Source: Floccularia luteovirens
Lineage: Eukaryota > Basidiomycota > Agaricomycetes > Agaricales > Squamanitaceae
Length of the DNA: 64,000 nt
Assembly: GCA_009739215.1 (NCBI GenBank)
Contig: VSJF01000003.1
Span: 186,001 to 250,000, forward strand
Direction of reading: 5' to 3'
The notes under the pieces were generated by a model that did not search any database, was not told where the DNA came from, and was given only the letters and a program-made list of their open reading frames with translations. Positions within the stretch are counted from its first letter, which is position 1. Every line of letters starts with the position of its first letter. Below, in pieces: positions 12,072 through 22,707 of the stretch. The position numbers were made by a program, and so were the translations under genes.

Positions 12072-13404
12072 GTAGAAATTAGAATTGAAGATACAGATCA
12101 AAGGTAGATATTCTAGAGTTATTATACGTCTTTCCACATCTAAAAATATCGCTGTTGTCGTTCACAGTTTCATGCAGTGAAGCTGTTTTATGAAGTAGAA
12201 ACCATTCAGTCGAGTGGATACTCTGTTGGTTGGACCAGTTACTACAGTGAGTCTGGAATTAGGGGCCATTTGAATGCTCTGTCTATATTTAGAATAGTAG
12301 ACGACGTTCGCGACATGTTCCATAAAATGATTGCGTTTATGTTTTTAGCTTGGCTTTCTCGCATATGTCAATGTAATTGAAAGGGACTGTATGAGACCTT
12401 CAGGAAACTGTAAAAGCGATAAAGGGAGAAGAAAAATACCATAACACCCGCAAATTAACGAGACCTCGAGACCTTTGCGGACAGACTTGGAGTGAACTTC
12501 ATTGTTTTTTTTCTCTATATTTGGCAATGAAACCTCTGGGCTTTGAGATCTGAAAGATACCAGGTGGTTGCCCGTGATGCATTGATGGTTGATGATGTTT
12601 TTTCCCCATCAAAAAGTAGTGCGAAAGTTCCCAACAACTACATAGTGCCTGAAAGGTTAGAACGTTGATTGATTGTAGAGTGATAGGGATAACAATTACG
12701 TTATTTTTCGTGCGGAAAACATTGCTAAGGTTGTTAATGTAGATTGTTTCGTGTCAAACCCTGTAATATTGAATATATGAACCAGCTTGACACACATTCC
12801 AATTATTAGTTTTAAATCTTCTTTTTGGCACACTGAAGGATATACGCACGAATATCGGGGACGGAAGACACATGACGCGCGTACTGATGCTTCATTAGGA
12901 TAACCTATTACTGGCATCACTTTGTGGGACTACTTCCTGTACCACCTTTCGGATCACACAAGAACTTCACTCCGCTTTAAAAATGTTCAATATTGATCAA
13001 TCCATACCAATTGTCCTGGAAATTGACCCAACATTCACCGTAGTTCAAGCAAGAGTGAGATTTGAAATGTTGAAGCAGTATGTAACGGAAACACATCAGA
13101 GTGTAGGAACAGTATCATCATGATGGAAAGGCATGGGAATAATGGATATGGTCACCTGCTCCAACTCAGAAACATATATGTGCGGTTTGAACAAGCAACG
13201 TATGAATGAATATAGGCCCCGAGATATTATATTCCAGCCTGAAGGATGAGGGAGTTACTGAGGCTGGTAAGTACATGCATAGTGTGTGATTCGGTTACAA
13301 AGTAATTCGGAGTTTAGATATATGCTAATACTTTTCTTAATATCATACGATTGCAAGTGACTCGACAATCTTCACCCAATTTCAACTTCAAGCACAATAA
13401 AGTA
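12072..13404. other. Upstream repeat segment of copy A
   Basis: About 1.3 kb that aligns by eye to the upstream segment of copy B (16776-17900). Shared blocks include the strings near 12350-12560 and 17090-17300, and 12945-13100 versus 17480-17700. Hydrophobic minus-strand ORFs here (12345-12527; B: 17012-17414) do not keep the same frame between copies. I read the segment as duplicated promoter and flank rather than a gene. Confidence 0.5.
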
Positions 13405-14530
13405 ATTGGCTAGCGTAGGAGCTTGTCAGTAACTCCCATATGACTTGGTGAATCTGTTACAAATGCCGAGAACCACCGTCTTTTCTAGCATTGATACATG
13501 ATAGTTTGCCAATCAGGCTTTGCAAGGCAAGCTTTCTTTTGTCCGTGTAGTGGGCTGTAATTATCCTTACTTGATTAAAAAAAGTACGACTTTGAACACA
13601 ACGCTCATGAATTGTATAGAAACAAAGCACTCATGTAATTCAACCTTCGAAGCTTCACTCTGGGTAGAATGCAACTAGAATACCTACTGATCCAATCTCC
13701 CCCATGTCGAGCCTTCACCTGCAAGTTCCAATATCATTCAATAACTTGCGGTCGGGTGGCGTTCGGAACCGCTTAGGGCCTGAATTATAATATACTATCA
13801 CTAGGGGGGAGTTGAACAGGGGTATTGGGTTGAACAATTCAATTTTTTGCTTCTAGTTCATTCTACACTGAACAATAAAATCTGAAATAAATTACATAGA
13901 TTGATATAATGGTAATGAAGTGCTTTATGAAGTTAAAATGTCGAAAATTGAGGTGTGGAAGTTCTGAGAGGTGAAAATGTGTTTTTTTGAAATGCCGTGA
14001 CAAAGTAGTAAATGGGAGATTTCTTCTTTGTTCCACAACTTATACCTCCGAAAAAATTTGGAAACATTCTATGAGAATAGTGTCCATGCATTTGTTTACC
14101 CCGATTTCTGGAAAATCTTGTGCAGAGTGCTCAAAGTGCTGCACAAAGGGTGTAATTAACGTGTGTGTGACAGTAATGAAACTCCACTTTGGCGGGTGGT
14201 CAGCTCAACTTCGATGTGACCGTTGTATGACAAATTGTTCAACTCTACCCACAATATGAGTGGAGTTAAGAAAATATTCCTTCCACCACCCACAGTACAT
14301 TTAAAAATCAGAGAAGGGCATAGGAGTAAAGAGAAGAAGTAGGAGATCATTTAACCAGCTGAAAGTGAGTCAAGTTTTCAAGTAGTTCTCGAGTTATGGG
14401 AGAATATTTTAAATTTGTTCAACTCCCCCCTAGTGATAGTATACGTACTAAGGTTTTCCCAGCGAGGCACACATCTAGTCACCACATTGCACCATTTGGT
14501 AAATAGTCCTGCAAGCTCAGATATACCTGC
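13405..14530 (-). pseudogene. 3' fragment of a NucA/NucB-array gene, interrupted by a mobile element
   Basis: Remnant of an additional array copy (A'). Recognisable on the minus strand: a terminal exon-like block at 13440-13560 (PLHGQKK-like text), the exon with a VKVKL-like ending near 13635-13665, the GEG/W exon near 13697-13720, and part of the ATRC exon at about 14443-14490. Homology stops near 14560, so everything 5' of the CDEQ exon is missing. The 645-bp element at 13795-14439 sits inside the intron before the ATRC exon. Stop codons and truncation make it non-functional. Confidence 0.75.
13795..14439. mobile_element. 645-bp non-autonomous TIR element with TA target duplication
   Basis: Terminal inverted repeats of 24 bp (CTATCACTAGGGGGGAGTTG... 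at 13795-13818 and its reverse complement at 14416-14439), flanked by TA on both sides (13793-13794 and 14440-14441). Paralogous sites in array copies C (about 19878) and D (about 23078) lack the element and read through as TGTATACG. This is an empty-site comparison that fits insertion at TA, as in Tc1/mariner-type transposition. The terminal motif GTTGAACA recurs just inside the ends. No transposase ORF is present, so it is MITE-like. Confidence 0.85.
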
Positions 14531-14662
14531 TCAGCTTACCTTCTGTGTATTAATGTTCTGATACTCCTGATATTTGCACTTTGTAGAAGTAATATATAAA
14601 ATACTCTTGATTCATCATAAATATATAAATTATTGTGTGCTCTAATGATCGCAACCTAATGA

Positions 14663-16775
14663 TTACATCTGGCGGATACCATCGTCTTTACCCGCCATCA
14701 CATCAGGATTGTGGAATGACGCAGGTTGGGTACACATATTCTGTCCATTGGAATGGAGAGGGCTGCACACTCCCTTCGGAGGGTCAACTATTAATTTATC
14801 AAGTTAGGATCTAAGAAAAATTCTGCGACACATCTGAATTGGAGTACTTACTCAGTTTGACCTTGATTTTGGTTCCGTCTTTATGTGGGACTGTTTAAGA
14901 GTTAGCTCAGCGTCATATTATATTATTTGAGAAGTCATAGTATATACCTATCCACTGTCTCCATGTTCCTCCTTCACCTGTAAAAATTCCGCTCTGGTCA
15001 GAATTTGATATGGTAAAGTAAAAATAAATCAGATACGCACTAGCGTTCTCAGTACGAGGCATGCATCGAGTTGCCGCGTTTGCTCCACCTAGTATATCGT
15101 TGTCAGGATATACCATAGACAGATTAACAACAAAATCTGAAAAATACCCTCTGTATTTGTGTTCTTCGGTTGCTCATCGCACGTATAACCTTTCACAGGG
15201 TTCTTGGGCCAACCCTTATTCAGTCCAGTAGGTACCGTGGTCGAACTGCATCTATTCACGCCTTTGCAAGCACCATTGTTGCGGTTTCCGGCTCTCCTGT
15301 TTACAGTGACAATCCAACGAGCATTATTCTCGCCTCCTTTGCTATCCTTTCTAGTAGAGCCTTTGCCTAACAGCTTCTATGAGTAAAGCAGGAACAGAGC
15401 AGGAGGGAGGTTCCCTTACAAAATACATAGTAGCACCAGTTGAGGCAAACATTAGGATAGCTACAATATATGGGGTCATTACTGAATTCATAACATGGGA
15501 CGGATGACTTACTTTTTACATTTAATCTCATACGCAGGCATTGGACCAGCTGGACCACTACCACCCGGAGGTTTGCCACTTCCTCCCGGGCCTGCAGGTG
15601 GTTTATTGGGTGGTGGGTTTCCCTTTCCAGGGGGAGGATTACCTTTTCCAGGTGGTGGGTTGGGAGCTGGTGGGTTCCCCTTTGGTGGATTGCCTTTCGG
15701 CGGAGCCGCAGGAGGATTAGTCTTCGGTGGATTCTTGCCACCCCCAGATTTACCACGACTCGATAATTCGTTGACGTGGCTACATTCAACACTTAGATAC
15801 AACTGTTAATACCGCTAATGAGAGTGATGCTCACAAAGAATTCTGGTGCCCATCGTGAAGCTCATCATGTTCGTCATCTCCATCCAGTTCATCATCCTCA
15901 TGCAGCCTTACATTAATAATTTAGCATCTAAAAATGAGAAATCATAAAAATGACACACCAATCATCCATATCGTGGTATGACATCGAGGGGGTCTATTAC
16001 CATGAAGTGAGACTCGAGAACTGGAATGGTACGAGAGAATCACCTTTGCGGTGTGAGTAACATTGGTCCACCATCCTTTGACTTTCACTTGTTTGCTATT
16101 CCGCTCAATTAGTCACAGTAAGTATGTAGACAGTAATTATAACCATACAGAGCAGCTGAAGGTTTGAACCCCTTTTGCATCAACGTTGAATACATAAACT
16201 TCACATATTTTTCTGAACGGGATTGTGATCAGCGAAGTACCACGACTGGTTTACACATAATACTCACGACTGTCAACGGTGCATTTTTTTTCGTGAGGCG
16301 AACATTTCCCAGATATCTTTTGGAAAACCTGTGTGGAAGGAGTCAGACGAGCAGATTTAAAAAACGAAACTTTAATCCCACTTTCGTGCTTAAGGGCGGC
16401 AATTCTTCTCCATCGTGGCAGAGTCCAGTTTGGCAACACACCGCATCGAGAAGCAGCCCTACCTATCATAAAGTCCGAGTTAGTATCGTTTCAAGACAAT
16501 AAATGAAGTTCGACTTACCCCAGCACAAGTAGCCGCAGCGACACAGCTCTCACCCTTCCAGAAGTCATGCTAATTGAGGATACAACTAATGAGGTACGAG
16601 AAGAAAACCGGAATCAATGAAAACCAACTTCTTTAGCACACTTGCTTATGAGAAAGTTGCATGACTCTTCTTGTGAAGCTCGACATTGGGGCCGTCCAGC
16701 GGTCCCGATAAATATGTCAGAGAAACAGATAGCAAGAGTGCTACCAGAAAGCAGAAATGTCTTGATGCTCGGCAT
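14663..16775 (-). CDS. NucA/NucB-domain secreted Cys-rich protein, array copy B
   Basis: The most intact copy of the A/B pair. Signal peptide MPSIKTFLLSGSTLAICFS (16775 down), then Cys-rich exons with ESCVAAATCAG and VGLLLDAVCCQTGLC. A short exon WWTNVTHTAK follows, then an acidic/His-rich exon and a Pro/Gly/Lys linker with PPPGKGNPP repeats (15540-15800). Next are YPNVCLNWCYYVFC, ENNARWIVTVNR, GWPKNPVKG, CDEQPKNTNTEGG, ATRCMPRTEN and GGTWRQWI. The terminal exon reads CSPLHSNGQNMCTQPA and ends DDGIRQM at 14663. The pattern YPNVC..WC, CDE....T.EGG, RC.P..EN, W..W matches the NucA/NucB deoxyribonuclease domain, whose canonical text is CDEYPFAST.EGG. The signal peptide implies secretion. Nuclease activity is inferred, as YPF is replaced by QPK. 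About 13-14 exons are needed, so exact splice sites are approximate. Confidence 0.8.
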
Positions 16776-18067
16776 GTAGAGATTGGAAATGAAGATAAAG
16801 ACTAACGGTAGATATTCCAGAGTTATTATACGTCTTTTCCCCGCATCTAAACACACAACTGTTATAGTTTTGCAGTTTCATCCATGAAATGAAGCTGTTT
16901 TATGAAGTATTAGAAACTGTTTATTGAGTGGATGTTTAGTTGGTTGGACCGGTTATCTGTAGATACTATACTGAATCTTGGATTGGGAGTTTTGCCATCA
17001 GATGCGTGCTCCTACATAGTTTGAATAATGATGGCATTCGCGACATGTTGCATATTGAATTGATTGCGTTTATGTTTTTTTCTAGGCTGCCTCGCATATG
17101 ACAGTATAGCTGCTAGACATAGAAAGACGCCTTTGAGGAAGTTAATAAGAAGTGCGGAAACGATAAGGTGGAAGAGCAATACCGTAATACCCATAAACCA
17201 AAGAGACCTTGAGACCTTTGCGGACATGGAGTGAACATTGCTTTTTTTCTATATTTGGTGATGAAATCTGAGGCCTGACTTCGAGATCTGAGGGATACCA
17301 GGTGGCCGTCTGTGATGCATTGATACTTAGATAGTGTTTTTCCTCCATCAAAGAGGCAGTGCGAAAGTTCCTGGAAACCACATACTGGATGACGAAAATT
17401 ACGTTATTTCTCATACAAAAAACATTGCCAAGGTTGTCAAAACGTAAAATGTTTCGTATTTCGAAACTGAGCTACTCCTAGTTGTACCACCTTTCGAATC
17501 ACGCACTCGTTTTTCCCACTGTTTTGCTCATCCTTGCTAGTCTTGCGACTTTGCCCGTCACATCATGCAAGAACTTTGTTCCACCCCACAAACGCTTAAT
17601 AAAGTTCAATATTGATCCATCTATGCCAATTGTCTCCAAACATGTGGAAATTCACTTGACATTCACTGTACTTCAAAGCATGAGTGGGCACTGGCTTGAA
17701 TCAAACGTTGAAGCAGAGTATACATGTTGGTAACGAACACTGATATTATCATGGAGGGGAATACTACACATAGTGATCTGCCCAAACTTAGATATATTTG
17801 TACATCTCCAGTGGTTTAAATTAGCAACCTATGAATAACTATAGGCCCTGGAATATCAAATTCCAGCCTGCAGGATGAAGGAGTTACGGGTAAATATGTG
17901 TATAGTGCGTTATTCGGTTAAGTATAATATATTAATTCGAAAGGAATATACGAGCCGCGTAGGAACTCATTTATGTACTGAGTTACATTGATAAAACATA
18001 ATCCAAAATGAAAGTTTCCATTTGGCGATTTTACCAGTCCGGTCACTGGCATATGAATTAATGAGTC
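16776..18067. other. Upstream repeat segment of copy B
   Basis: Duplicated flank, partner of 12072-13404. A plus-strand ORF at 17482-17733 begins with a signal-like hydrophobic stretch. It starts at TTG, not ATG, and the matching region of copy A lacks about 65 bp of it, so I do not call a gene. Confidence 0.5.
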
Positions 18068-21000
18068 TACAGTTGCCGAGTACCATCATCTTTTCCAGCG
18101 TTGATAGTTTTCCAATCAGGTTTTGGGCAAGTTTTCTTTTTGCCCGTGCAATGGACTGCAGATATCCTTCTTAGGGTTAACTTGATTAAAAAGTACTTGG
18201 GGGTATGGGCCATTGCTCTGCATGGCATATCCGAGTCCATTTATTGGAATATTACAATTATCTACTAAACTCATAGCATGGTATTTAGGTCATAGAATTT
18301 TAGTTACACACTTAGCAAAATGTACAGTTGTTTTTTTAATCTTGAAAATAAGCATCTTTGAACTGCCTCATTTGGATATTCATATCATAGTTGGATTGCA
18401 TAATACTTAAGATGTAGATCAGCTAGTTAAGGGACTAAGCAATGCACATAAGGCCTCATTAAAATCATATTATTTGTATTCTAAGATAAAGGAAGAATGA
18501 CAATGGCAACAAGGGAATACTATGTATGTTAACAGAGCTTTAAATTTGATTTTTTCCTGCATGAAAACATATCAGCAGTGCCATAATAACTTACCAATTC
18601 AACCAAGTCATAGTCAGGATGAAATGCGAATCAATCCAAGCATAGAAACACATCAGAATTGTCAAAAGGAACTTAAATCTGCAAAAAGAAAGTCAAAAAT
18701 GCGAAGACATGAAGGAAAATATACCATTTCTCACCCAAAACTTGTCCAAATCTTTTAGCATCAAATTCTACATCTTTCAATCAACTAGAAGCGTCTCAGA
18801 TCCACAATGTACACAGCAGGGATCACAGAGGAAATGAAGAAAACATGAAATCCGAAGGTTAAAATGCATTTTCCCACGGTCGCAATTCTCACCACACTCA
18901 CTACGATAACGCGAAATCAAATCAAGCACAGCTTTTCTGATCGCATCAAAACACGCATCAAAGTATTTTTAAGCAGTGTACAATTCAAATTATGCAATGT
19001 AAACACTCTACAGACTGCATTTCTTGACGCTACCTTTCGCAAATTTGCATATAAATTCTCCTCAACATCCTCTTTCGATCTATACCAAATGCAAGCATTT
19101 CTGTCCACTCGTTCTCTTTAAAATCGACATTCATTCAACGAAACGTTCCCTAACTAATCACCTACATTACTTTACATACACCAATACTATCATATGTTAC
19201 AATGTACCTACTTCTCTGATATACACATATTCCCTATACAACAAACCTCCTGCCTTTTGCTCTCCCCTCTCCACAATCTGTACCTTTTTTACACTAATGT
19301 ACCAGATACAATATAAAATTAATGGTTTTGAAGACAAGTCAAAACCACTCAACTAACATTCTCAAAACAAAAACAAAACAAAAACAAAATTTTTCACCTT
19401 CTTCCCAATGAACCATAGCAGGTTTTGTCATGCAGACAAGATAGCCTTACGTCCCTGATATATAGTAAACAGCACATTGTCTGAGGGCACACACACTTCT
19501 CCAGCAGAACCATTTTTCCCACATCAAGCTTGAGACAAACACAAAATGTGTATGCCAATTATCACGTGCACAATTTCCCACGTCAAGCTTGAAACGAACA
19601 AAAAATCCCGGTTATAAGACCGACTCCTTACGGACTCGGAACAAACACTTGTACACAACACTCATGAATTGAAGTAACAGCACTCACGTAATTTAACCTT
19701 CACTTTGGTTCCATTAGGATGGGGTTCTGTTCCATACTGTCGTCAGTATGGTGTCTGTGAGTATGCAACTAGATTATATACTGATCCAATTTCCCCAGGT
19801 TGAGCCTTCACCTACAAGTGCCAATGTCAATCAAGTAACAAACGACTTAAGGCCTGTATTGTAATGTATACGTACTAGAGTTTTCTCCGCGAGGCATACA
19901 TCTAGTCGATGCATTGGCACCACCTAGATGATGGATAAATACGTCTGTAAGCTTTTATATACTAATTTAGCTTACCTTCTGTGTTGGTGTTTTTCGGTTG
20001 TTCATCGCATGTCAGTCCTAGAGGAGAATATATATCAGAACGGCAAGAATGCTCGTCAACAAGACACAAACCTTTTACCGGATTCTTGGGCCAACCCTTG
20101 TTCAACGTTGTTGGTAGTGTAGTTGAGCTGCACCGATTGACTCCCTTGCAACCACCTTTGTTTCTGTTTCCAGCTTTCCTGTTGACAGTTACGATCCACC
20201 GTGGATCATTTGCACCACTTTTTGCTGTTGCCGAACCCTTGCCTAGCTTGATGTCAATGAAAAGGTAAGGGAGACAGTAGGGAAGGATCATTACAGAATA
20301 CATAGAAGCACCAGTTCTGGCAGACGTTCGGATACCTTGTCAATTTGTGAGAGGTTTTTTCTTCTTAACGATAGTTGTCGACTTACGAACCGCAATCAAT
20401 CTCATAAATGGGCATCCCACCAGCACCCGGAGCGTTCCCCTTGCCTGGGTTACCAGAGGGTTTGGCAGGCTTTTTATTGCCTGACGATCCTCCACTTGGA
20501 CTCGACGGACCCTGCTGTGAATGTTTTCTCTTCTTTGACCACGTTTGAAGACCACCCAACGAGCTTTGTTGCTGTTGCTTCGTCTTTGACCGCGTTTTAG
20601 CATCACGCCTCGAGAGACTTTGTTGGTGTTCATGCCTGCACGAACGACAATTACTTTAGCTTGATATCTACAGTGTTATGGTGCTCACCAATGGTCATCA
20701 TGGGTGCGTTTCTGCGTGTTCGTGATGATCATGATCATCCCCTTCTACTTCATGCAGCCTGATATGACAAAATTAGTCTAAGGCAGTGGATCTTGTCAAT
20801 GTTGCACATACCATTCATCAAGATCGATATATGATATAGAAGATGACTGCGCCATATTCATCCACCAACGTCGTATAGCCTTTTGTTTACTGCGCGATCT
20901 ATCGAAAAGAGCAACTCGGACAATATGGCTAAAACTCACATTGCTGAAGTAGGTCTATACCCACCCTTCATTAGGGTGGAATACATAAACCTTGTATATT

Positions 21001-21190
21001 CATCTGGAACCACCAGTGAATAATAATATGGAAATGGTTAAAAAACATTGTTAGCTAGAGTTCTAAAATCGTACAATGGAGCGTCGGCGGCAACTCGGAG
21101 ATCGTCCAGCGGGCCCAGGGATAACGCTTGAGAAATAGATAGCAAGGGTGCTACTAGAAAGCTAAAAAGACCTGATACCCTGCAAAGCTG
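18068..21190 (-). pseudogene. NucA/NucB array copy C, decayed and interrupted
   Basis: Copy C is broken in several ways. The signal-peptide exon (about 21120-21190) has lost its ATG and contains stops, and the two or three following Cys-rich exons are deleted. The terminal exon (18068-18180, CSPLHGQ then an early stop) is separated from the rest by a 1447-bp insertion. The middle is still readable: the VPDEY..MYSTLMK exon near 20960-21020, a basic/Gln-rich and Pro/Gly linker (20400-20630), YPNVCQNWCFYVFC (about 20290-20335), DPRWIVTVNRKAGNRN, GWPKNPVKG, and CDEQPKNTNTEG (about 19975-20010). The linker differs completely from that of A/B and partly from D. Confidence 0.8.
18200..19646. mobile_element. 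1447-bp insertion in copy C, possible mobile element
   Basis: Copy C homology to copies A', C' and D breaks at 18199 and resumes at 19647. The five bases ACTTG occur on both sides (18195-18199 and 19647-19651), as for a 5-bp target duplication. The insert is AT-rich, with an A-rich run (CAAAACAAAAACAAAAC) near 19365 and a 40-bp imperfect direct repeat near 19517 and 19570. It has no convincing ORF and no inverted ends. A solo LTR or degraded retroelement is possible. Confidence 0.5.
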
Positions 21191-22289
21191 ACGTTCAGAA
21201 GTATGGGTGGGGAGGAGGAATTCGAAATTTTTTGAAGTTATACTATCCTGGTCTTTCGTGGCGTTGGGTTGGGCAACTCAACAGTGCCGACTGTTATCAA
21301 CCTGTGTGTTTGCATTGAAATGAATGCCTCAAACGGTGGTGGTAAATCTATGAATTGTTCGAAATGACTGAGCCCGAAATAAATGAAGGTGAAATTACGC
21401 ATGGGACAGACGTCTACGCGCACGGATCATTCCAGAATGCACCTATCTGAAGTGGGACGGTCTCACCAAGGAACAATTAAATATGGGCTTCAAGCTTTAT
21501 CGATGCATCACCTGTTTCTTTAATAACACCATAGCTTATGACGCGTTCCAAAACACGACATCACCGTATACGTTGATAGGGAACCTTTGGCGATGCTATT
21601 TTTAAGCCCTTGGATTGCAGTTGTTAATGTGAATGTTATTCCGGCAGGTAACAACAAAACATGAGCCATTGACATTTGGAGTGTTTGGGTAGAGGATAAC
21701 CAAAACCACCACGGAAGCGATAAAGCGGAAGAACAACATTCAACACCCAAAAATAAAGAGACCTCGCAAGTCAAAGATCGTTTCGGGTACAGATACTGGA
21801 GATTGTTTTTCTTCATGAAACCTCTAGAGCTTGAAATCTGAAGCTGAAGCGCTAAAGTTTGAAGGATGGCAGGTAGTCGCCCGTACGTGATACATTGATG
21901 CTTGATACTACAAAGTTAGTGCATTTTTTCCATCATAAAAGCGGTGCAAAGGTTCCCTGCAACTACTAGATGAGGAAGACAATTACGTTATTTTGCATAC
22001 AAAAAATGTTGCCCAAGCTGTCGTCCGCGTTAACCACAATGATGCATAAATTTTCTCTGAATATGTCCCATCTTGATACACATCCGGATTATTAGTCTTG
22101 AATATAATATTTGCACACCAGAGGGGATCCCTTGGGGGACGCGTGATTGCGCAATTCAACATTTTTGACATGATAACCAATTGATATCATACCATAGCTT
22201 TCTTATGGCTCCGATTACGAGTGACGATCTTTACTCAAGTTCAAGTTCAAGCATCTCAAAGCTAAGCTACACTGGTATACACTAAAGTT
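21191..22289. other. Upstream repeat segment of copy C
   Basis: Flank shared with the upstream region of copy D (24808-25300). Both contain a minus-strand ORF with the motif DLPPPF(E/D)AF(I/V)SM(Q/R)T (21238-21423 in C; 24814-25044 in D). See the finding on this ORF. Confidence 0.5.
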
Positions 22290-22530
22290 AAGTCATCATT
22301 TTAGCGGTTTCACCAGCCAGGATAGTTTTCCGAAAGGGTTTTGGGCAGGTTCTCTCTTTTCAGTATAATAGGTATCCTCCTGGGTCAACTTGATCGAAGA
22401 GTACGAACTACTCAAGACAACATTCATGAAACATAAGAACGCACTCGCTTAATTGAACTTTTTTTTAATGCGGGTTCTGTTAGGGTAGGGTTTAGTGTCA
22501 CTATATTTTGTAGAGAATTCCATATCAATA
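22290..22530 (-). pseudogene. Second 3' fragment of a NucA/NucB-array gene (C')
   Basis: About 240 bp homologous to the terminal exon and the start of the preceding exon of the array genes. It includes the block before AACTTGATC and the exon text around 22450-22490 that encodes VKVKL in copy D. Homology is lost near 22495. Non-functional. Confidence 0.65.
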
Positions 22531-22707
22531 TGATGTCCATACATAGCAGCTGCAAGAAACACTGTTCACTTATTTCCTTCCTTGTTTTGTTCAAGCTTAA
22601 GCACAATAATAATCTTAGTTCCAAAATGATATACTCGAAGTTAAATAAAAAATATACTAAATATTATCAAAGCCCCATTTTGACGGTTCGGAATAGCCAT
22701 GATGTCT

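Noticed and set aside
12345..12527. Hydrophobic minus ORF upstream of copy A, with counterparts at 17012-17414 and 21520-21816
   Set aside because: The DNA is homologous between copies but the reading frames differ and carry stops, so it is better seen as duplicated flank.
17482..17733. Signal-peptide-like ORF upstream of array copy B
   Set aside because: It begins at TTG, not ATG, and the homologous segment of copy A has a deletion that destroys the frame, so there is no sign of coding constraint.
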